Assembly: GCF_008297975.1 (NCBI RefSeq) | Contig: NZ_VLNY01000008.1 | Span: 62,001-126,000 of the forward strand | Reading direction: 5' to 3' | Length of the DNA: 64,000 nt | From: Antrihabitans cavernicola | GTDB taxonomy: Bacteria; Actinomycetota; Actinomycetes; Mycobacteriales; Mycobacteriaceae | Shown: positions 34,973 to 42,503 of the stretch, piece by piece | Layout: every line of letters starts with the position of its first letter | Position numbering within the stretch: the stretch's first letter is position 1 | Program-made: the position numbers and the translations under genes | The notes under the pieces: generated by a model | What the model was told of the DNA's origin: nothing | Database searches by the model: none | What the model saw: only the letters and a program-made list of their open reading frames with translations

Positions 34973-36460
34973 GTGACCGAATCAACGAGTGCCGCAACAA
35001 CATCTGATCACCGCGCCGGCGTCGACGTGCCGGTCGTCATCGTTGGGATGGGTCCGACGGGCCTCATGTTGGCCGGTGAGCTTCGGCTGCGGGGTATCGA
35101 CTGCCTGGTGATCGGTTCGTCGAGCACGCCCGACACGGAGTCACGGGCATTGGGTTTCACGTCCAGCACCCAGGAGATCTTCGCGCACCGCGACATGCTC
35201 CACGAATTCGGGGAGCTGGAACGCGTTGCTGCCGTGCACTTTGCGGGGATCGTGATCTCTTCGGATCATCTCTCGTCGCCCTACTTACCGGTGATGCGAT
35301 TCCCGCAGTACAAGACCGAGGGCGTCTTGCACGCGAGGGCGCAGCGTTTGGGTGCCGACATCAAGCGCGGCTGTACGGTCACCGAAATTGTGGAGTCCGA
35401 CGAGTATCTGGAAACTGTCGCCAAGGGTCCGACCGGGGAATTTCGCGTGCGCTCGCGTTACGTCGTGGGATGCGACGGCGCCCACAGCGCGGTGCGCGGC
35501 TTTGCGTCCCTTGACTACTCGCTCAGCCCGCCGAACGTTCAGATGCTGCTCGCAGATATCGAGCACGCCGGGCTGCCGAACAACCCCTTTGGGAAGCGGA
35601 CGTCGACCGGCATGGTGATGTCGGGTCCACTGAGCGACGACGTGGACCGGTTGATCGTCTGTGATTTCCACGCGGAACCGCTCGAACGAGGTGTGCGGGT
35701 CGAGGAAAAACACCTGCAAGCGGCGTACAAGAACATCACCGGCGACGATCTTCCGCAGGGAAAGATCCGATGGGCCAGCTACTTCAACGATGCATCCGGA
35801 ATGGCGCCGTCGTTCCGCAAGGGTCGCATCTTCTTGGCGGGCGACGCTGCCCACACTCACCTGCCCGCAGGCGGGCAGGGCATGAACGTGTCGCTGCAGG
35901 ACGCGGTGAACCTCGGCTGGAAGCTCGCCGCGGACATTCAGGGCTGGGCGCCTGCGGACCTGCTGGACAGCTACGACGCCGAGCGTGGGCGCGCAGCCGC
36001 CGAACTCCTTGCCGACACTCGCGCACAGGGCCAGTTGTTCCTCGGCGGCCGCGAGGTGGAGCCGGTACGAGATCTGGTGACGCGCCTGGCCGCTACCGCA
36101 GGCGCCGCGGAAGTTCTTGCGGACGAGGTCACCGGGATGGCCTTGCGATACGACTTCGCCGGTGACACGCCCGAGCCGATCGGACGCCTGCTACCCACCA
36201 AACACCTTCGCGTGTCGGGCGAAGACACCCCGCCGCGCGGACTGCTGCGAGACGGGCGCGGACTTTTTCTTGCGTCGGGTGGCGCCGCGACCAGCGCAGC
36301 TGTGCTCGAACGGTGGCGCGACCGTGTGCAGGTCGAAGAGATCTCGACACCGACGGGGGCGGAGGCGCTGGTCCGTCCGGACGGCTACGTGGCGTGGACA
36401 TCGGACGCCGACGAATCACTGTCCTGTGCGCTCGAACGTTGGTTCGGCGCAGCAAGTTAG
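34973..36460 (+). CDS. FAD-dependent aromatic polyketide hydroxylase 2
   Basis: A 495-residue class A monooxygenase. VIVGMGPTGLMLAGEL near residue 20 and GDAAHTHLPAGGQGMNVSLQDAVNLGWKL near residue 290 are the FAD motifs; the tail holds LVRPDGYVAWTS. The GTG start leaves a short N-terminal extension rich in Thr and Ala; no strong ribosome site is visible. It leads a rightward unit: hydroxylase 2, TcmI-like cyclase, hydroxylase 3, carboxylase beta, epsilon. In angucycline pathways such enzymes hydroxylate C-12/C-12b or drive ring changes; the exact position here is unknown. Confidence 0.92.
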   Translation: MTESTSAATTSDHRAGVDVPVVIVGMGPTGLMLAGELRLRGIDCLVIGSSSTPDTESRALGFTSSTQEIFAHRDMLHEFGELERVAAVHFAGIVISSDHLSSPYLPVMRFPQYKTEGVLHARAQRLGADIKRGCTVTEIVESDEYLETVAKGPTGEFRVRSRYVVGCDGAHSAVRGFASLDYSLSPPNVQMLLADIEHAGLPNNPFGKRTSTGMVMSGPLSDDVDRLIVCDFHAEPLERGVRVEEKHLQAAYKNITGDDLPQGKIRWASYFNDASGMAPSFRKGRIFLAGDAAHTHLPAGGQGMNVSLQDAVNLGWKLAADIQGWAPADLLDSYDAERGRAAAELLADTRAQGQLFLGGREVEPVRDLVTRLAATAGAAEVLADEVTGMALRYDFAGDTPEPIGRLLPTKHLRVSGEDTPPRGLLRDGRGLFLASGGAATSAAVLERWRDRVQVEEISTPTGAEALVRPDGYVAWTSDADESLSCALERWFGAAS

Positions 36461-36489
36461 AAGAAATCACCGCAACGAAAGGGATCGAC

Positions 36490-36810
36490 ATGTTCTCCAC
36501 CCTGATCATCGCCAAATTCGAGCAGCCCGAGCTGAATTCGATCGCCGACATCTTCGGCGAGTTCGACAGAAGCGATATGCCCGAGCGGATGGGCACCATG
36601 CGGCGGCAGCTGTTCAAGTACCACGACCTCTACATCCACGCCCAGGATTTTGCCGAAGATCATGGGCCGGATCAGGTCGAGAAGGCTCGGACCGACCCGC
36701 GATTCGTCAAGATCAGCGACGATCTTCGCCCCTTCTTCAACGCATACGACCCGAACTGGTCCGGGCCGAAAGACGCGATGGCACAGTGCTTCTACCGGTG
36801 GCAGCGGTGA
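36490..36810 (+). CDS. TcmI-family polyketide cyclase
   Basis: A 106-residue dimeric ferredoxin-fold cyclase. The signature stretch reads RRQLFKYHDLYIHAQDF, then KARTDPRFVKISDDLRPFFNAYDP and a final CFYRW, closely like TcmI and the JadI/UrdF/LanF group that closes the last ring. AAAGGG lies six bases before the ATG. It starts 29 bases after hydroxylase 2 and its TGA overlaps the next GTG (GTGA). In combination with the ketoreductase and didomain aromatase it points to a four-ring, angucycline-like product. Confidence 0.92.
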   Translation: MFSTLIIAKFEQPELNSIADIFGEFDRSDMPERMGTMRRQLFKYHDLYIHAQDFAEDHGPDQVEKARTDPRFVKISDDLRPFFNAYDPNWSGPKDAMAQCFYRWQR

Positions 36811-38201
36811 CGGGTGGACAATGGGACGTCGTAGTCGTCGGTGCCGGTCCGGCGGGGAGTCTGCTCGCCGGATCCCTCGCCGGTCGCGGCGCATCGGTGC
36901 TGCTGCTCGAACGTGACGACGCAATCTCCGAGCAGACTCGGGCCAGCACGCTGAATTCTCGTTCCATGGAGATCATGTCGTCGGTGGGCGTGCCCGGACT
37001 CGCCGACAATCCGCGATCGATGTTCGGCCATTACGGGGGCGTCCCGGTCAGCCTCGAGCAGGTCGACAGTCCGTGGGCCGGCCTGTGGTCGATTCCGCAG
37101 CCGAGTCTGGTTCGCATGCTGCGGGATTGGGCGGTCGACAACGGTGCGGTCCTGAAGACCGGATCAACCTTCGTCGGTGCCGATGCCGCACGGTCGGCAG
37201 TGGTGTCGCGGACAGCCACGGGCGAAAGGTACGAAAGCAGAACCCTTGTCGGCGCGGACGGCTGCGACAGCGTGGTTCGCGACAGCCTGGGGTTCACGCT
37301 CACCGGTACCGCGGCCAGTCGCCATATGATTCGATGCGACGTTGCAGGAATCAGCGTCGCGCGACGCAGATTCGAGCGGCACGGCGACATGATTGTCACG
37401 TCCGGCGCGATCTCACCGCGCACCACGCGGCTGATGCTCCACTCCCCCCGCTACAGCGCGGCTGCGACGCCCGGGTTCGACGACGTCTGCAGCGACTGGC
37501 TCGAGGCGACCGGCGAACAGGTGCACGAGGGTGAGTGCGTGTGGCTGGACACGTTCTCCAACGGTTGCTCGGCCGTCGAGCAATGGCGCGTGGGACCGGT
37601 GTATCTCGTCGGCGACGCCGCGCATGACCAACCTCCCGTCGGTGGCAGTTCGCTCAATGCCAGTGTGCAGGATGTCTACAACCTGGCGTGGAAGCTGTCG
37701 GCCGTATACAGCGGCGCGCCAACGGCTTTGCTGGATACCTACGGTTCCGAACGTGCCGAGGCGACGGCGGTGATGCAGCAGGACGTTCGCGTCCAGGAGT
37801 CGCTGGTGTTCGGCGCAGACCTCGGGAAAGTTCAGCTCGTGCGGGATCGCCTGGCCGAGTCCGAGCCGTATCGGCAGAGGATCGCGCGATCGGTTGCCGG
37901 AGTCGACACGGACTATGCGGCAAGCACCGAAACGGGTTCGCGTGTCTCGCCCGCTGCGCTTGCTCGCATGCTCGGACGGGCACCGCAACCCGACGAAGCC
38001 GCACTGCTCGGCCGAGAGGCCATCGTGGTGGCGGGTGCTCACCGCGACGACGTGCTCTGCGTGATTCGTCCAGATGGACACGCGGCGTGGGAGCCGGCGA
38101 ACTCGAGCGTCGAATCGAAAGCGGCGATCGCTCGATGGTTCGGGGACGCAATCGATCCCATGGTCCTGAGCGCCGATCACTACGCTCACACATCGAGTTG
38201 A
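36807..38201 (+). CDS. FAD-dependent aromatic polyketide hydroxylase 3
   Basis: A 464-residue class A monooxygenase. VVVVGAGPAGSLLAGSL at the N-terminus and GDAAHDQPPVGGSSLNASVQDVYNLAWKL near residue 270 are the FAD motifs. The second motif deviates from the usual HxPxGGQGMN (here PPVGGSSLN), so this is a more distant branch than hydroxylases 1 and 2. It is also about 30 residues shorter. Its GTG overlaps the cyclase stop, so the two are co-translated. Confidence 0.88.
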   Translation: MTGGQWDVVVVGAGPAGSLLAGSLAGRGASVLLLERDDAISEQTRASTLNSRSMEIMSSVGVPGLADNPRSMFGHYGGVPVSLEQVDSPWAGLWSIPQPSLVRMLRDWAVDNGAVLKTGSTFVGADAARSAVVSRTATGERYESRTLVGADGCDSVVRDSLGFTLTGTAASRHMIRCDVAGISVARRRFERHGDMIVTSGAISPRTTRLMLHSPRYSAAATPGFDDVCSDWLEATGEQVHEGECVWLDTFSNGCSAVEQWRVGPVYLVGDAAHDQPPVGGSSLNASVQDVYNLAWKLSAVYSGAPTALLDTYGSERAEATAVMQQDVRVQESLVFGADLGKVQLVRDRLAESEPYRQRIARSVAGVDTDYAASTETGSRVSPAALARMLGRAPQPDEAALLGREAIVVAGAHRDDVLCVIRPDGHAAWEPANSSVESKAAIARWFGDAIDPMVLSADHYAHTSS

Positions 38202-38211
38202 TTCGGGGGCA

Positions 38212-39759
38212 ATGATGAGGCAGAGCGTCGAGGAGCTGAGGGGAGTCAAGCAGTTCGTCGCCGACGGATCGGATCGGGCCGCGACCGAGCGTCAGCATGC
38301 CAAGGGCAAACTGACTGTGCGCGAACGCATTGCGCTGCTGCTGGATCCGGGCTCGTTTCAAGAAGTGGATGCGTTGCGGAGGCATCGCGCAACGGGCTTC
38401 GGTCTGGAGAACAGCAGGCCACCGACGGACGGCGTGGTCACCGGCTGGGGAACTGTGTTCGGACGCACCGTTTTTGTCTACGCACAGGACTTTCGAATCA
38501 TGGGAGGCGCACTCGGAGAGGCGCATTCGCAGAAGATTCACAAGATCATGGATATGGCGATCGCGGCCGGTGCACCTCTGGTGGGCCTCAACGACGGTGC
38601 GGGCGCCCGGATCCAGGAGGGCGTGAGTGCGCTCGCCGGGTTCGGTGGGATCTTTCAACGAAATACGAAGGCATCGGGTGCGATTCCGCAGATCAGCGTG
38701 ATGCTGGGTCCATGTGCGGGCGGTGCGGCCTACAGCCCCGCGCTCACCGACTTCGTGTTCATGGTGCGAAATATCTCGCAGATGTTCATAACCGGACCCG
38801 ACGTCATCGAGACGGTGACCGGTGAACGGGTCAGCATGGACGAACTCGGCGGTGCGGATGTGCACGCCGGGACGTCCGGTGTCGCGCACGTGGTGCACGA
38901 CGACGAAGAAGCCTGCCTGCACGACGTGCGGGTGTTGCTGTCGATGTTGCCTGCCAACAACCGCGAACAGCCACCGGTGCACGCGAGCGCGGATCCGATC
39001 GAGCGGCGTAGTGAGGCGTTGTACGACCTGGTGCCGTCGGACGTCAGCCGTCCATACGACATGCGATCGGTGATCGAGGAGGTCGTCGACGATCGGGCGT
39101 TCTTCGAGGTGCACGAACAGTGGGCGCCCAACGTCGTATGCATGCTGGCACGGCTGGACGGGAACGTGGTCGGGATTGTGGCGAATCAACCGAATTCCCT
39201 TGCGGGAGTGCTCGACATCGCTGCTTCGGAGAAGGCTGCCGGATTCGTCCAGACCTGCGACTCGTTCAACATCCCGCTGGTGACCCTGGTGGATGTGCCC
39301 GGCTTTCTGCCCGGTGTGGGACAGGAACACAGCGGGATCATCAGACACGGCGCGAAGCTGCTCTACGCGTACTGCAACGCCACCGTGCCACGTATTTCGG
39401 TGGTCCTCCGCAAGGCGTACGGCGGCGCCTACATCGTGATGGATTCGCGTTCGATAGGCGCGGACCTGGCGTTTGCCTGGCCCACGAACGAGATCGCTGT
39501 GATGGGAGCCGACGGCGCGGCCAACGTCATCTTCCGCCGCGAGATCGCTGCTGCCGACGATCCTGTCGCGACCCGCTCGCAGAAGGTCGAGGAGTACCGA
39601 AGCGAACTGATCCACCCGTACTACGCCGCGGAACGCGGCTTGGTGGACGACGTGATCGATCCGGCCGCCACCCGAGAAGTGCTGATTCGAAGCTTGGCGA
39701 TGCTCAAAGGCAAGCACGCGGACATTCCCATGCGGAAACACGGAAACCCACCTCAGTAG
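38212..39759 (+). CDS. Acyl-CoA carboxylase carboxyltransferase (beta) subunit
   Basis: A 515-residue biotin-dependent carboxyltransferase. KGKLTVRERIALLLDPGSF at the N-terminus, the GGALGEAH and GPCAGGAAYSP oxyanion loops, and DVPGFLPG are visible. At the position that sets specificity in Streptomyces enzymes (Asp in PccB, Ile in AccB) this protein has Ile408 in GGAYIVM, favouring acetyl-CoA and so malonyl-CoA supply. It lies 10 bases after hydroxylase 3 and 11 bases before the epsilon subunit. The alpha (biotin) subunit is not in the window. It probably feeds the PKS. Confidence 0.92.
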   Translation: MMRQSVEELRGVKQFVADGSDRAATERQHAKGKLTVRERIALLLDPGSFQEVDALRRHRATGFGLENSRPPTDGVVTGWGTVFGRTVFVYAQDFRIMGGALGEAHSQKIHKIMDMAIAAGAPLVGLNDGAGARIQEGVSALAGFGGIFQRNTKASGAIPQISVMLGPCAGGAAYSPALTDFVFMVRNISQMFITGPDVIETVTGERVSMDELGGADVHAGTSGVAHVVHDDEEACLHDVRVLLSMLPANNREQPPVHASADPIERRSEALYDLVPSDVSRPYDMRSVIEEVVDDRAFFEVHEQWAPNVVCMLARLDGNVVGIVANQPNSLAGVLDIAASEKAAGFVQTCDSFNIPLVTLVDVPGFLPGVGQEHSGIIRHGAKLLYAYCNATVPRISVVLRKAYGGAYIVMDSRSIGADLAFAWPTNEIAVMGADGAANVIFRREIAAADDPVATRSQKVEEYRSELIHPYYAAERGLVDDVIDPAATREVLIRSLAMLKGKHADIPMRKHGNPPQ

Positions 39760-39770
39760 GAGCCCCGAAC

Positions 39771-39959
39771 ATGACAGCTGAACCGTTCTTGCGCATCGAA
39801 CGTGGCACTCTCACCGACGACGAGATCGTTGCGCTCACCATCGTTCTCGCCGCGGCCGTTGCAGACGATGCTCCCAATCAGGAACGAGCACAGGTTCATT
39901 GGCTGCCGCTCGGTCGCCGTCCCGCATTCGTTCCACAGCTCAGTTGGCGGGCGGCCTGA
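39771..39959 (+). CDS. Acyl-CoA carboxylase epsilon subunit
   Basis: A 62-residue protein directly after the beta subunit. Actinobacterial epsilon subunits are short, variable, and bridge alpha and beta subunits. This one has the usual start (FLRIERGTLTDDEIVALT) and the usual end (FVPQLSWRAA, near the conserved W). TAGGAG lies eight bases before the ATG. It is the last gene I assign to the polyketide cluster. Confidence 0.85.
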   Translation: MTAEPFLRIERGTLTDDEIVALTIVLAAAVADDAPNQERAQVHWLPLGRRPAFVPQLSWRAA

Positions 39960-40080
39960 CCCAAGATCCTACCTGTGCACAGCTCGCTCGTCTGTCGGTC
40001 GTACGACGGATAACCACTGCCGAGTCGGAGGGCGCACGCTCCTAGCTGCGGGGGTCCTTGGCGACGGTGGGGAGATCCTG

Positions 40081-41628
40081 GTGGTTGATTCTTCGGTGTC
40101 TCGTGTCGGCACCCGATTCGGCGCGTACGAGCTGAGGTCGCTGCTCGGCGAAGGCGGAATGGGCGAGGTCTACGAGGCCTACGACACCGGCAAGGATCGC
40201 ACCGTTGCACTGAAGCTGCTGTCTGATCGGCTGGCGAAGAATCCGACCTACCAAGAACGCTTTCGTCGCGAATCGCATGCCGCCGCAAGGCTTCAGGAAC
40301 CACACGTCATCCCAATTCACGACTGGGGCGAGATCGACGGCACCCTCTACATCGATATGCGGCTGGTCCCGGGCCGAGACTTGCGAGCATTGCTGAAGAA
40401 CTACGGTCCGATGACTCCTGCTCGTGCCGTCACCATCGTCAGCCAGATTGCGTCAGCGCTCGATGCCGCTCACGCAGATGCGCTGATACATCGAGACATC
40501 AAGCCCGAGAACGTTCTGGTCACCCATGGGAATGACTTCGCCTACCTGGTCGACTTCGGAATTGCGCATTCCGGCGCCGACTCGCAGCTCACCGAGCTGG
40601 GCACCGCGATCGGTTCCTATGGCTACATGGCACCAGAGCGGTTCGACAAAGATCCGGTAACCAATCGTGCCGACATCTATTCGCTTGCATGCGTTTTGAA
40701 CGAATGTCTCACAGGTATGCCGCCGTTCCCCGTCGCTACTGTCAGCCAGTTGATCAAAGCCCATCTGACAACGTCGCCGCCCCGACCGAGTATGACGCGA
40801 CCCGGGGTTCCGGCAGCTTTCGATGGCGTCATCTCACGTGGCATGGCGAAGCGGCCCGAAGACCGCTTTGCGACTGCCGGCGATCTCGCTCGGGCAGCTC
40901 GCGACGCGCTCACTGGACCGCAACAGGACGAGGCGACTGCCATGATCCGCAGGGCCGCTGACGCGACAACGGTCAATCCCGTCGGCGATGTTCCGGAGTA
41001 CCAACCGACGATGGTGCGACCAGTCGCCGAAATGTCCACCGGCGCCGGCGGTGCGGTTCCATTCAGCAGCGTGCCGTACATGAGCGTTCCGTATGGCAGC
41101 GTGCCGTACATGAGCGTTCCGTATGGCAGCGTTCCGTACGGCAGCGTTCCGTACGGGGCGCCGCCGCCGGTGAAGAAATCGACAGCGATGCCCGTATTGC
41201 TCACGCTCTTGGTTGTCGCGCTCTTGGCGATCGGCGGTGTCGTAGCGTGGCTGGTGATTTCGGAGTCCAAGTCGGATACCGCCGCATCGGCTCCGACATC
41301 GAGCACACTTCCCGCGTCGCCGGCGGCTATCGCGCCCGCTGCGCCGGCACCGGTTACGGCGTTGCCTTCTGAGGCTCAACCGTGCAGCTCGGTCTTCGGC
41401 ACCACAGGCGCCTACCGAACCTCGGCCGCAGGCAACGACGTCACGTCCTGCCCGTTCTCCGAGGAGGTCCGTCGTGCCTATGCCGCATCCGGTTCGCCCA
41501 CCCCGCAGCCACGTTCGGTTGTCGCGACCAGTCCGGTGACCGGACTGACGTACACCATGACGTGCACCGCAAATGGCGCTCTCGCGACGTGCACCGGTGG
41601 CGACGGCGCGGTCGTCTATGTGTACTAG
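40081..41628 (+). CDS. Transmembrane Ser/Thr protein kinase (PknB/PknF type), paralogue 1
   Basis: A 515-residue receptor-like kinase. The kinase domain (about 10-270) has GEGGMGEVYEAYD, Lys in VALKLL, HRDIKPENVLV, DFGIAHS and APERF. A proline-tyrosine repeat linker (VPYMS/VPYGS units) precedes the single membrane helix (about MPVLLTLLVVALLAIGGVVA). The extracellular part is Ala/Pro-rich, then a small Cys-containing domain. GTG 40081 has GGGGAG six bases upstream. It is highly similar to the kinase at 50608-52164 and lies 121 bases after the epsilon subunit. It probably senses an external signal; whether it affects the PKS cluster is open. Confidence 0.92.
   Translation: MVDSSVSRVGTRFGAYELRSLLGEGGMGEVYEAYDTGKDRTVALKLLSDRLAKNPTYQERFRRESHAAARLQEPHVIPIHDWGEIDGTLYIDMRLVPGRDLRALLKNYGPMTPARAVTIVSQIASALDAAHADALIHRDIKPENVLVTHGNDFAYLVDFGIAHSGADSQLTELGTAIGSYGYMAPERFDKDPVTNRADIYSLACVLNECLTGMPPFPVATVSQLIKAHLTTSPPRPSMTRPGVPAAFDGVISRGMAKRPEDRFATAGDLARAARDALTGPQQDEATAMIRRAADATTVNPVGDVPEYQPTMVRPVAEMSTGAGGAVPFSSVPYMSVPYGSVPYMSVPYGSVPYGSVPYGAPPPVKKSTAMPVLLTLLVVALLAIGGVVAWLVISESKSDTAASAPTSSTLPASPAAIAPAAPAPVTALPSEAQPCSSVFGTTGAYRTSAAGNDVTSCPFSEEVRRAYAASGSPTPQPRSVVATSPVTGLTYTMTCTANGALATCTGGDGAVVYVY
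41071..41160 (+). repeat. Six 15-bp tandem repeats coding VPYxS in the kinase linker
   Basis: Six in-frame 15-base units encode VPYMS, VPYGS, VPYMS, VPYGS, VPYGS and VPYGA. The first 30 bases (41071-41100) recur exactly at 41101-41130. This is an unstable minisatellite in the juxtamembrane linker; the paralogous kinase has only one VPYS unit. Repeat number may vary between strains. Confidence 0.9.
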
Positions 41629-42499
41629 TCGGGCCGCGGCGGTCGTTGCAGGCGTGGTGATTCTCGCGCTGTCCGCGTGCACCATCGACAGGGGGAAGGC
41701 GCAGGTCGCCACGCAGTCGCCGATTGCGGTGACCACCACTTCGCAAGTGGGTGCGGCGACGCCTACTGCGAGCGCGGTGCCTGCGGCGTCCGATCTCGCC
41801 ACCGAGTTCGCTGCCTTCGAGCAGACGCTGCCGGGCAAAGTTGGTATGGCGGTGGTGCCTGTCGGCGGGAGTTCCGTCCAGGTAATGGGCGGCTGGACGA
41901 CCGGCGTCGCCTGGTCCACGATCAAGGTGCCGTTGGCAATCTCGGCAATTCGCGAATCGGGTGCGGCAGCTGTCCCCTTTGCGGGCCCTGCCATCTCCCG
42001 ATCGGACAACGCAGCAGCCGAACAGCTTTGGTCTCTCCTCGGGACGCCTGCCCAAGCTGCCGACGCAGTTCAGTCCGTCCTTGCCGAGGGAACGGACACA
42101 TCCACTCTGGTGCAAGATCGACGGGTCAGGGCAGGCTTCACGGCATTCGGCCAGACGAATTGGTCGCTCGAAGATCAAGCTCGTTTCGCCGCTCACTTGC
42201 CGTGTCTGCCGAACTCGACGAAAGTGCTCGACCTGATGTCGAACCTCGAAGCCGATCAACAATGGGGGCTCGCCCGAATCGACGGAACAGAGAGCAAAGC
42301 CGGGTGGGGGCCGGACGAGGCGGGCGCATACCTGGTGCGGCAGTTGGGGATTGTCACGACGCCAGCCGGACAGACTGCGATCACGCTGGCCGCCGAACCG
42401 ACGTCGGGGACATTCGATGCCGGCATCGCAGTCTTGAATCAGATGACTGCGTGGATCCAAGCGAGAGTTGCGAAACTCCCAGGCGGACGATGCCACTGA
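41618..42499 (+). CDS. Class A beta-lactamase-like lipoprotein (serine hydrolase)
   Basis: A 293-residue lipoprotein. Residues 1-21 form a lipoprotein signal with lipobox LSAC. The mature domain keeps the order of class A beta-lactamases and related peptidases: STIK (SxxK), SDN, and a late KAG where KTG is usual. The ATG at 41618 lies inside the end of the kinase gene (11-base overlap), so the two are co-translated. It may bind or cut cell-wall peptides or lactams outside the membrane. With the altered KAG and no evident Glu166-type loop, true beta-lactamase activity is doubtful. Confidence 0.75.
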   Translation: MCTSRAAAVVAGVVILALSACTIDRGKAQVATQSPIAVTTTSQVGAATPTASAVPAASDLATEFAAFEQTLPGKVGMAVVPVGGSSVQVMGGWTTGVAWSTIKVPLAISAIRESGAAAVPFAGPAISRSDNAAAEQLWSLLGTPAQAADAVQSVLAEGTDTSTLVQDRRVRAGFTAFGQTNWSLEDQARFAAHLPCLPNSTKVLDLMSNLEADQQWGLARIDGTESKAGWGPDEAGAYLVRQLGIVTTPAGQTAITLAAEPTSGTFDAGIAVLNQMTAWIQARVAKLPGGRCH

Positions 42500-42503
42500 G
42501 GTC

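Noticed and set aside
41071-41160. Regular tandem repeats as a possible CRISPR or phage site
   Set aside because: The repeats are contiguous, 15 bases, in frame and coding; there are no spacers.
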